NCBI GenBank assembly: GCA_022709465.1
Contig: JAKLIT010000048.1
Coordinates: 1 to 9,638, forward strand
Origin: Candidatus Omnitrophota bacterium
GTDB taxonomy: Bacteria; Omnitrophota; Koll11; Pluralincolimonadales; Pluralincolimonadaceae
Length of the DNA stretch: 9,638 nt
Reading direction: 5' to 3'
The stretch's first letter is position 1. Each line of letters begins with the position of its first letter. The notes below the pieces were generated by a model, which ran no database searches, was not told the DNA's origin, and worked only from the letters and a program-made list of their open reading frames with translations. This document shows, one piece after another, positions 1 through 5,804 of the stretch. The translations under genes were made by a program, and so were the position numbers.

Positions 1-726
1 CTCTATCTCGTTGCGGTTCATATACGCGCCCGGGTCGCCTTCATCGGCGTTGCAGACGACGTATTTCCTGTCCGCCTTGATATTGCGCATGATGTCCCAC
101 TTGCGCCAGGTCGGGAATCCCGCGCCGCCGCGTCCGCGCAGTTTCGAGACCTTAAGCTCGTCGATGATCTTCTCGGGGCTCATCTCCGTTACTGCCTTGT
201 AAAGCGCGTGGTATCCGCCTATGGCGATATAGTCCTCGATGTTCTCTGGGTCGATGAGGCCGAAATCCCTCAGCACTATCTTCTTCTGGCCCTTGAAGAA
301 CGGCACCTCGTCCCATTTCGGTATGCCGGGGAAACCGCGGCCATAGGCCGCCTTGCTTGTTATGTGGTCCCATTCCTCTATCTTGCAGAGCACCTTCTCC
401 CTGTATATGTCGCCCTTGAGCGCCTTCTCGACTATCTTCGCGGCGTCCTTCGGCGTGACCTTATGCAGTATTATGAGCGGCTTCCCGGGCAGGTATACGT
501 TCACGAGCGGCTCGTTCGCGCAGAACCCGAAACAGCCGACCTTCCCGAGCAGTATGCCGGACTTTTTCCTGTGTATCTCCTTCTCGAGCGCCTTGTAAAC
601 CTCTTCGGCGCCGTTTCCCATGCCGCAGGTGCCCATGCCGACCGATATGCGCGGCCGGCCCGAGAATATCTCCTTAAAGCGCTTCTCCCTTAAGATGTCC
701 AGGTGTTTTATGTCGGAAATTCTCAT
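1..726 (-). CDS. hydB/hndC-like: NADH-binding flavoprotein subunit of a HydB/HndC/NuoF-type hydrogenase or dehydrogenase, C-terminus cut by the window edge
   Basis: This is the 51-kDa-type subunit that binds NADH and FMN and passes electrons to iron-sulfur clusters in NADH-dependent hydrogenases, related dehydrogenases and complex I. The first 242 residues are visible. Residues 25-90 form a thioredoxin-like N-terminal domain with GTCG (Cys34) and GCFGFC (Cys65, Cys69). This extension occurs in HydB/HndC and is absent from ordinary complex I NuoF, so a soluble hydrogenase-type complex is the better reading. The linker with LRDFGLIDPENIEDYIAIGG is typical of HydB. The NADH/FMN site GRGGAGFP is at 198-205 and CNADEGDPGAYMNR at 225-238. 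The ATG overlaps the previous gene's TGA (ATGA, 723-726), with GGGGAGG upstream, so the start is firm. The 4Fe-4S C-terminal domain and any ferredoxin extension lie off the window. Family is sure; the partner enzyme ([FeFe]-hydrogenase versus formate dehydrogenase) is inferred. Confidence 0.93.
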   Translation of the reverse strand, partial: MRISDIKHLDILREKRFKEIFSGRPRISVGMGTCGMGNGAEEVYKALEKEIHRKKSGILLGKVGCFGFCANEPLVNVYLPGKPLIILHKVTPKDAAKIVEKALKGDIYREKVLCKIEEWDHITSKAAYGRGFPGIPKWDEVPFFKGQKKIVLRDFGLIDPENIEDYIAIGGYHALYKAVTEMSPEKIIDELKVSKLRGRGGAGFPTWRKWDIMRNIKADRKYVVCNADEGDPGAYMNRNEIE

Positions 727-1244
727 TTCTTCTTACCTCCCCGGCTTAGTTCCTTGACTATCCTCGCGAGCTTGTTCTCGTTCATATGCACGTATATCTT
801 CCCGTCGACGACTACGACCGGCGCGAGCGCGCACTGGCCGAAACACGCGACCGTCCTGACGGTGAACTTGTTGTCTTTCGTCGTGAAATACGACTCACCT
901 TCATCGAAGGCCCCTTTTATGCCGAGGAAGCCCTCAAGGTGCTCGAGCAGGGCTTTCGAGCCCTTCGTATGGCACGCGGTGCCCCTGCAGACGATTATCG
1001 AATGCTCACCCTGCGGTTTCAGGTTGAAGAACGCGTAAAAAGTGGCGACGCTGTAAACTTTCGAGAACGGCAGTTCCAAACTTTCCGCTATATATTCGAG
1101 CGTCTGCCTCGGAAGGTATTTGTACTTGTTGAGCTCCTGCACTTCCTCCATTATCCCTAGCAGGTCGCCGGGGGAATCCCTGTGCTTATCGATTATCCTG
1201 TCGACCTCCGCCACGTCGACCTCCCTCTCCGAAACCGCTTTCAT
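723..1244 (-). CDS. hydC/hndA-like: [2Fe-2S] thioredoxin-like subunit, NuoE/HydC/HndA family
   Basis: This 173-residue protein is the 24-kDa-type electron-transfer partner of the NADH-binding subunit. It has the usual two parts. The first is a helical N-terminal domain with LPRQTLEYIAESLELPFSKV near 44-63 and VATFYAFF at 66-73. The second is a thioredoxin-like domain carrying the four cluster ligands Cys86 and Cys91 (CRGTAC) and Cys134 and Cys138 (CFGQC), followed by the typical APVVVVDGKIY strand. All four cysteines are present, so a [2Fe-2S] cluster is expected. Length fits the family. The ATG (1242-1244) overlaps the rex stop as ATGA and has AGGAGA upstream, inside the end of rex; its own TGA overlaps the next gene's ATG. 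The three genes are therefore translationally coupled, which fits fixed stoichiometry and control by Rex. HydC-type fits better than complex I NuoE because no other nuo gene is present and the next gene has the HydB extension. Confidence 0.95.
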   Translation of the reverse strand: MKAVSEREVDVAEVDRIIDKHRDSPGDLLGIMEEVQELNKYKYLPRQTLEYIAESLELPFSKVYSVATFYAFFNLKPQGEHSIIVCRGTACHTKGSKALLEHLEGFLGIKGAFDEGESYFTTKDNKFTVRTVACFGQCALAPVVVVDGKIYVHMNENKLARIVKELSRGGKKK

Positions 1245-1879
1245 GCGCGCTCTCCTTTTAGTTTGTATATAAGGCTTTCGAGCTCCGAAGCCATGTCAAC
1301 ATTAGAGACCGATACACCCTTCGGCAGGACGAGGTTGACGGGCGCGAAATTGAGTATCGCTTTTACGCCGCACCTTGCGAGCTCCTCGCCCACCTTCTGT
1401 GCCGAATCCGCGGGGACCGCGAGGACCGCGATCCGTATGCCCTTCTCTTTCAATATCCGTTTCATGCTCGAGGCGCCGTCTATCCTGATACCCTGCCGCG
1501 CCTTGCCTATCCTTTCGGGATCGCTGTCGAACGCCGCCACTATCCGCAGGTTCAATTCATGGAACCCCGAATACCCGAGCAGCGCCGAACCGAGCTTGCC
1601 CGCGCCGACTATCGCGATCTTCCATTCCGCGTCGGTGCCGAGGATCCTCTCTATCTCCCTCGTCAGGCGCGCGACATCGTAGCCGACACCGCGCTTGCCG
1701 AAACCCCCGAAATATGAAAGGTCCTTGCGGAACTGGACGGGCGTTACGTTGAGGAATTGCGTTATCTCCTCCGACGAGACGACGTCCACTCTCTTCTTTC
1801 CAAGCATCCTTAAGCTTCTTAGGTAGAGGCTTAACCGGCTTGCCGTATCCTGGGGGATATTTCTCTTTTTTTTGGACAT
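1241..1879 (-). CDS. rex: Redox-sensing transcriptional repressor Rex
   Basis: Rex is a dimeric repressor that binds operators when NAD+ is abundant and releases them when NADH rises. From the ATG at 1879 the protein has 212 residues, the family's usual size. The N-terminal winged helix has the hallmark VTPVQFRKDLSYFGGFGKRG region (ending near residue 64), including the arginine- and glycine-rich wing. A Rossmann fold follows, with IVGAGKLGSAL starting near residue 90 (GxGxxG), then AAFDSDPERIG, and a C-terminal helix (VDMASELESLIYKL) that is swapped between subunits in known structures. In-frame TTG (1900) and GTG (1894) codons lie upstream. The TTG sits at or before the predicted transcription start, so the ATG is preferred, although it lacks a good Shine-Dalgarno and a leaderless GTG start giving 217 residues is possible. 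An A8 run lies just after the ATG. rex is first in the operon with the hydC- and hydB-like genes and probably represses itself through the operator at 1879-1896. Confidence 0.96.
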   Translation of the reverse strand: MSKKKRNIPQDTASRLSLYLRSLRMLGKKRVDVVSSEEITQFLNVTPVQFRKDLSYFGGFGKRGVGYDVARLTREIERILGTDAEWKIAIVGAGKLGSALLGYSGFHELNLRIVAAFDSDPERIGKARQGIRIDGASSMKRILKEKGIRIAVLAVPADSAQKVGEELARCGVKAILNFAPVNLVLPKGVSVSNVDMASELESLIYKLKGERA

Positions 1880-1896
1880 TGTTCCGATTTTCACAA
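1879..1896 (-). promoter_or_regulatory. Candidate Rex operator at the start of rex
   Basis: Read on the minus strand this is TTGTGAAAATCGGAACAA, an 18-bp imperfect inverted repeat with TTGT and ACAA arms and an A/T-rich centre on one side. Known Rex operators follow TTGTGA-N6-TCACAA, so the left arm is perfect and the right arm matches four of six. It spans the predicted transcription start and ends at the ATG, a position where a bound repressor would block initiation. The match is by eye, but its position directly in front of rex makes chance unlikely. Confidence 0.7.
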
Positions 1897-1904
1897 ACAA
1901 TCGG

Positions 1905-1934
1905 ATTATACCACTAAACCGGCGTTGTTGTCAT
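1905..1934 (-). promoter_or_regulatory. Sigma-70-type promoter of the rex-hydC-hydB operon
   Basis: On the minus strand the -35 box is ATGACA (1929-1934, one mismatch to TTGACA), the spacer is 18 bp and the -10 box is a perfect TATAAT (1905-1910). The -10 is preceded by TGG, giving the extended form TGGTATAAT. Transcription should begin near 1898, so the leader to the ATG is only about 20 nt and the Rex-like operator lies over it. Confidence 0.75.
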
Positions 1935-1991
1935 TAAAAATATGCGCTGCGGGAGGCCCCGGGCCCTGCTCTCAGCTGCCTGCGAGAGCAG
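1932..1991 (-). terminator. Possible terminator region at the end of the kinase/receiver operon
   Basis: Two structures lie here in minus-strand reading. A perfect 8-bp inverted repeat CTGCTCTC/GAGAGCAG (arms 1984-1991 and 1966-1973, 10-base loop) spans the receiver gene's stop codon. After it come a GC-rich stretch (1945-1966) able to form weaker stems and a short T5 run (1936-1940). The T run is too far from either stem for a textbook intrinsic terminator, so this is a tentative call. It is the only candidate between the receiver gene and the rex promoter. Confidence 0.3.
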
Positions 1992-2349
1992 CCTTGATGC
2001 TGTTCATGAGGTCGTGTATCTTAACGGGTTTCGCGATGAAACGCTTTCCTTCAAGAAGGTACCCTTCATCCTTGACCTCGCGTTCGGTCACGACCGCGGT
2101 AAGGAATATGATCGGTATCTTCCTCGTATCCTCTTCCTTCTGCAGTTCCGCCGCTACCTCATAACCGCCCATCTTAGGCATCATGACATCGAGAATGACG
2201 AGGTCCGGCAAAAGCTCCTTAGCCTTCTTTACCCCCTCCGCCCCGTCGTTGCTTATCGTCACCTTGAACTCCTCCGACGCTTCCAGGGCCTTCTTCACGA
2301 AATGGCAGAAATCTTTTTCATCGTCTATAACAAGGATCTTCTTCTTCAT
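1972..2349 (-). CDS. Single-domain response regulator (CheY-like receiver)
   Basis: This 125-residue protein is a lone phosphoacceptor receiver domain with no output domain. The conserved set is present: acidic pair Asp9-Asp10, phosphorylation site Asp54 in LVILDVMMPKMGG, Thr84 in FLTA and Lys107 followed by Pro108 in IAKP. Hence it should accept phosphate from a kinase, most simply the one encoded 14 nt upstream in the same operon. The start is the ATG at 2349, because AGGAGG (2357-2362) sits 7 nt before it; a TTG two codons upstream is only one base from that site and is excluded. Without a DNA-binding or enzymatic domain it must act by protein contact, by phosphotransfer to another regulator, or as a phosphate sink; the sequence does not say which. 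Confidence 0.95.
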   Translation of the reverse strand: MKKKILVIDDEKDFCHFVKKALEASEEFKVTISNDGAEGVKKAKELLPDLVILDVMMPKMGGYEVAAELQKEEDTRKIPIIFLTAVVTEREVKDEGYLLEGKRFIAKPVKIHDLMNSIKAALAGS

Positions 2350-2356
2350 CGGCAAT

Positions 2357-2362
2357 CCTCCT
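2357..2362 (-). promoter_or_regulatory. Strong ribosome binding site that fixes the receiver start
   Basis: A perfect AGGAGG on the minus strand lies between the kinase TAA (2364-2366) and the receiver ATG (2347-2349), with 7 nt to the ATG. It decides the start against the upstream in-frame TTG (2353-2355) and suggests the receiver is translated more strongly than the kinase. Confidence 0.8.
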
Positions 2363-2363
2363 T

Positions 2364-4472
2364 TTAAACGAGCGGGAAGACCATCCTGACGACCGTCCCG
2401 CGCCCGAGCTTGCTGTCTATTGATATATTACCTTTATTGTTGTCAATAATCAACTTCGTTATGAAGAGGCCGAGGCCGGTCCCTTTCTCCGACTTCGTCG
2501 TAAAGAACGGCTCGAAAAGTTTCGTCATGTTCTCTTCGGATATGCCCGGCCCGTTGTCGGATATCTCGATCACGCATGCCGGCTTCGCGAAATAGAACTC
2601 GGAGCGCTCCTGCCTGTAGGCCTTTATCGTTATCTCGCCTCCGGCAAGCGACATTGCCTCTGCGGCGTTCATTATGAGGTTTATGATCGCCTGCTGCAGC
2701 TGGTTCTTGTCGGCCATGAACTCCATCGGCTCAGATGACAGGTCGGTATTGATCTTTATCTCGCCGGACGACGATGAGTATTTGAAGAACGGCAGCGTAT
2801 CAACGACGAGGTCCCGCGGGTTGATCTTCTCGAATTTTATCTCCGACGGGCGCGCGAACTTCAGCAGCCTCTTTATGATACTGTCGGCCCTGAGCGTAGA
2901 CCTCTTTATGATGTCGAGGTCCTCCTTGACGTCGTTGTCGCTGCTCCTGAGTTTCATCTCGAGGAATTCTATCCCGTTCAGGATTATCCCGAGCGGGTTC
3001 TTTATCTCGTGCGCGAACGACGTGGAGAACTTCCCGAGGGCCGAGAACTTTTCCGCCTGTATGAGCCGGTGCTGCGTCTCCTTCAGCTCTATATAGGCCT
3101 TCTTCAGCGCCTCCTCGTCCTTCCTGCGCTCGGTTATATCGCGCGATATCCCGGCGATGCCGATGACCTCGCCCTTGTCGTTGAACATCGGCGTCTTTAC
3201 GGTCTCCATCCACAGCATATTTCCGTCTATCGAGAAGAGGGGCTCGCATATTATCTTCTGCTTCCCGGAGAGCATTACCTCCTTGTCGTCGGCGGTATGT
3301 TTTTCGGCAAGTTCCTTCGGCCAGACGTCGTAATCCGTCCTGCCGACCAGATCGGCGGGTTCCTTCCCGCACGCTTTCGCGAAGGGCCCGTTCACGACAA
3401 TATACCTGTTGTCGAGGTCCTTGAGCCATGCGAGGTCCGCTATATTCTCGAGGATCGCCTCCTCCTGTATCTCGGCCTTCCTGCGCCTGACGTTCGCGGC
3501 TTCGAGTTCCGCCGACTGCTCGAACGATTCCCTTATGACCTTGGCTATCCCGCCGAACTCGTCCTTCTTCTTCTCGAGCGGGACCAGCAGCGCCGGGTCT
3601 TTCCTCTTAAGTGATTCCGACACAAGTTTTAACGGGACAGAGACGAGGCGGACGACCGACATGAAGAGCACGAGCAGCGAGACGGCGGAGAGCAGGCCGA
3701 ATATGAAAAATATGGTCTGGCCCATGCGGTTATAATGCCTTATGCTCTCCGATTTGAAGGAGACGGCGATCTTTGCCAGGGGCTTGCCGTCCCATCCCTT
3801 GAGGTCCCTAAGGAATCCCGCTTCACCGGCCATTATATTCGCGGAAGTGTCCCTTATCGGCTTCTCATGCAGGGAAGCGAACCTGACTTCCGTGCCGGTC
3901 AGGGCGGCCATTTCGCGCAGGAACCTGTAATCCCAAAGTACGCCGGCGAAGAGGTATCCGCGCGGCTCGGTCTTCCTATCCTTGTCCGCGGTAGGGTGTA
4001 TCGTCGCGCCGCGCACCTCCATGAGGTCCCCTCCGATACGTATGAAGAAATGGCAGAATTTTGAGTCCCTGAACAATCGGGGGATGTCTTCTTCGGAGAC
4101 AGGAAAGTGTACCGTGAGCCCCTCGAGGTCATCGGATAAATATATGAGCGAGCAGTCCCTGCTGTAAACCCACATCGCGTTCACATCGAACACGGAAAGC
4201 GACGCGTCGATATTCTCCTTCGCCCATTCTTTGCTGCCGGTCCTCGCGAACTCGACCATCTCGTCCCAGAAAGTGTAATCTCTTACCAGCGCCTCCAGGC
4301 GGCTGTTCCTGAGGACGACTATCTTGTCGAATGTGATCTCTTCCCGCGCGCGGCTCGAAGTGAAGATGCCCGTTAGCCTCTTTACCTCGAAGCTGCGTTC
4401 GAGCGCTATCGCGGCGGCGACGGCAAGTATTATGGAAAGGAATAATAGCGTTAACTTCGACCTTATGCTCAT
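2364..4472 (-). CDS. Membrane-bound sensor histidine kinase: CHASE4-like sensor, HAMP, PAS, HisKA and HATPase
   Basis: This 702-residue kinase should sense a signal outside the inner membrane and phosphorylate a receiver. TM1 is near 8-24 and TM2 near 252-273. The extracytoplasmic part between them has the RDYTFWDEM and later WVYSRD features of CHASE4-type sensors (about 45-190). A HAMP-like linker (about 274-325) leads to a PAS domain (about 335-450) with the DNRYIVVN, GRTDYDVWP and GISRDITER signatures. The HisKA domain has His488 in FAHEIKNP. The ATPase domain has an N box around NLIMNAAEAM (598-607), DNGPG (639-643), FEPFFTTK (653-660) and GTGLGL (664-669), so it looks catalytically complete. 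The ATG at 4472 has GGAGG about 11 nt upstream, a rather long spacing. A promoter precedes it, and the receiver gene follows after 14 nt. The ligand cannot be told from sequence. Confidence 0.95.
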   Translation of the reverse strand: MSIRSKLTLLFLSIILAVAAAIALERSFEVKRLTGIFTSSRAREEITFDKIVVLRNSRLEALVRDYTFWDEMVEFARTGSKEWAKENIDASLSVFDVNAMWVYSRDCSLIYLSDDLEGLTVHFPVSEEDIPRLFRDSKFCHFFIRIGGDLMEVRGATIHPTADKDRKTEPRGYLFAGVLWDYRFLREMAALTGTEVRFASLHEKPIRDTSANIMAGEAGFLRDLKGWDGKPLAKIAVSFKSESIRHYNRMGQTIFFIFGLLSAVSLLVLFMSVVRLVSVPLKLVSESLKRKDPALLVPLEKKKDEFGGIAKVIRESFEQSAELEAANVRRRKAEIQEEAILENIADLAWLKDLDNRYIVVNGPFAKACGKEPADLVGRTDYDVWPKELAEKHTADDKEVMLSGKQKIICEPLFSIDGNMLWMETVKTPMFNDKGEVIGIAGISRDITERRKDEEALKKAYIELKETQHRLIQAEKFSALGKFSTSFAHEIKNPLGIILNGIEFLEMKLRSSDNDVKEDLDIIKRSTLRADSIIKRLLKFARPSEIKFEKINPRDLVVDTLPFFKYSSSSGEIKINTDLSSEPMEFMADKNQLQQAIINLIMNAAEAMSLAGGEITIKAYRQERSEFYFAKPACVIEISDNGPGISEENMTKLFEPFFTTKSEKGTGLGLFITKLIIDNNKGNISIDSKLGRGTVVRMVFPLV

Positions 4473-4501
4473 TACGGGAGATACCTCCGCTCCGATCCCT
4501 T

Positions 4502-4531
4502 ATGATACCTAAACGGCCGATCCTTAGTCAA
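4502..4531 (-). promoter_or_regulatory. Promoter of the kinase/receiver operon
   Basis: On the minus strand the boxes are TTGACT (4526-4531) and TATCAT (4502-4507), each one mismatch from consensus, with an 18-bp spacer. The -35 box overlaps the last codons and TAA stop of the TMTC-like gene. A 7-bp direct repeat GGATCGG (4517-4523 and 4492-4498) brackets the -10 box. Confidence 0.6.
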
Positions 4532-5804
4532 CGGGAATCGGCTTATTCTCCGGCTTTTTCAGCTCGTTGTGGATATCAAGGTATGTGCGGATGCGCGCGC
4601 TGTCGGGTGAATATTCAAGCGTCCTCGTATAGAATACTTCCGGGTCCGCCCAGTAACGGTTCTGTTTCGCTGTCGCGGCGGCCAGCCCCAGCAGTATAAC
4701 GGCCGATAACGCGATAGCGGCGGCCTTAGGAAACCGGATCACGGCTAACGCCATGACCGCATAAAACCCTACGGACGGCAGGTAGAGCCAGTGTTCTGCC
4801 ATGTAGGCGCCCATCGGAAATATGTTCGATACCGGTATGAGCCCGGCGATGAACCAGGCGGCAAAAAAGAATTCCGCGCCCCCCGCCTTTCTCCTCTTCG
4901 AGATAAAGTAGGCGCATGCCGCGAAAAGCAGCGCGCCGATGATAACGCGCGGATCGTTGAAATAAAACGCCTTCCTTCCGTATTCCATGTGCAATCCGTA
5001 CGGAAGGAAGATTATCCTTATATATTCCGCGAATGCAGCGAAGAAACCCGCAAGCCGCCCTGAAAGGGCGGCTCCGTGGTAATGCGGAAGCATCGATGCA
5101 AGCGCGGCGGAGCGCATCAGCAGGTAAACGGCCGTAACGGCCGCCAACGGGAACGCGAGCTTAAGCGCGAGATCGCGCTTGACCTTGCGCCTGAATGATA
5201 AATGGTAGAGCAGTATAAAGACCGGCAGCATAAGGCTGCTTTCGCGCGACATCAGCGCGCAGAAATACAGGATCGGGAAAAGGATATAATATTTTACGCC
5301 GGAAGTATCGAGGTATTTTATATAGCATAGGAGGCACAGGACGACGAACAACGCGGAGAGCGGGTCGGCGCGGCCGGATATATAAGATACCGCTTCGGTA
5401 TTGGCCGGGTGCACCGTGAATACCGCGGCGGCGAAGAACGACAGCGCATCCTTGCGGGTTATGGCCCTGATGAGCTGGAAAACGCCGAGCGCGGCCAGGA
5501 TGTGCAGGATGATGTTCGTAAGGTGGTAGCCCGCGTAGTTCAGGCCCCAGAAACTGTGGTCTACGGCATAACTGAGTATCTGCAGCGGGCGGTAGAATGC
5601 CGTAGAGGCCTGTTGCGAGAACCCGGCTCCGATATTCTCGAAGAAGAGCCGGCCGGCTTGTGAAAGGTCTTGTATATGGGAATTAAGGACTACAAGGGTA
5701 AGGTCATCGAGCACGAAGTCCCCGAAGAGGGAACTCCGGTATGCCAAAATGCCGAGCGTCACTATCCCGGCGGCGTATAACAGGGGCTTTTTGTCTCTAG
5801 ACAT
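4524..5804 (-). CDS. Polytopic membrane protein of the TMTC/DUF1736-like family, probable GT-C glycosyltransferase fold
   Basis: This 426-residue protein has many hydrophobic segments. It carries the pattern shared by bacterial relatives of the eukaryotic TMTC O-mannosyltransferases: FVLDD in the first loop (Asp33-Asp34), YRPL at 71-74, YHLTNIILH at 93-101, HPANTEAVSYISGRADPLSALF between 132 and 153, SRESS at 186-190 and EHWLYLPSVGF at 337-347. An acidic first-loop motif is typical of GT-C enzymes using lipid-linked sugars, so sugar transfer at the outer face of the inner membrane is plausible but unproven. Relatives usually end in a long TPR array; here only about one repeat-like helix pair (about 383-416) follows the last membrane segment, and the gene then stops cleanly at TAA. 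The ATG (5802-5804) overlaps the end of the YchF-like gene by 8 nt, with AAGG before it. Family call is good; donor and acceptor are unknown. Confidence 0.85.
   Translation of the reverse strand: MSRDKKPLLYAAGIVTLGILAYRSSLFGDFVLDDLTLVVLNSHIQDLSQAGRLFFENIGAGFSQQASTAFYRPLQILSYAVDHSFWGLNYAGYHLTNIILHILAALGVFQLIRAITRKDALSFFAAAVFTVHPANTEAVSYISGRADPLSALFVVLCLLCYIKYLDTSGVKYYILFPILYFCALMSRESSLMLPVFILLYHLSFRRKVKRDLALKLAFPLAAVTAVYLLMRSAALASMLPHYHGAALSGRLAGFFAAFAEYIRIIFLPYGLHMEYGRKAFYFNDPRVIIGALLFAACAYFISKRRKAGGAEFFFAAWFIAGLIPVSNIFPMGAYMAEHWLYLPSVGFYAVMALAVIRFPKAAAIALSAVILLGLAAATAKQNRYWADPEVFYTRTLEYSPDSARIRTYLDIHNELKKPENKPIPVD

Noticed and set aside
208..693. Plus-strand 161-codon open frame antisense to the HydB-like gene
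   Set aside because: The minus strand encodes conserved HydB motifs throughout this stretch; the plus-strand product is unlike any family and has no ribosome binding site or promoter.
1898..1900. TTG at 1900 as the rex start
   Set aside because: It lies at or upstream of the predicted transcription start set by TATAAT at 1905-1910, and it would add residues absent from typical Rex proteins.
2800..3429. Minus-strand 209-codon frame inside the kinase gene
   Set aside because: Same-strand shifted frame over the PAS and HisKA regions; its product is Arg- and Gly-rich with no fold, and the kinase frame is intact.
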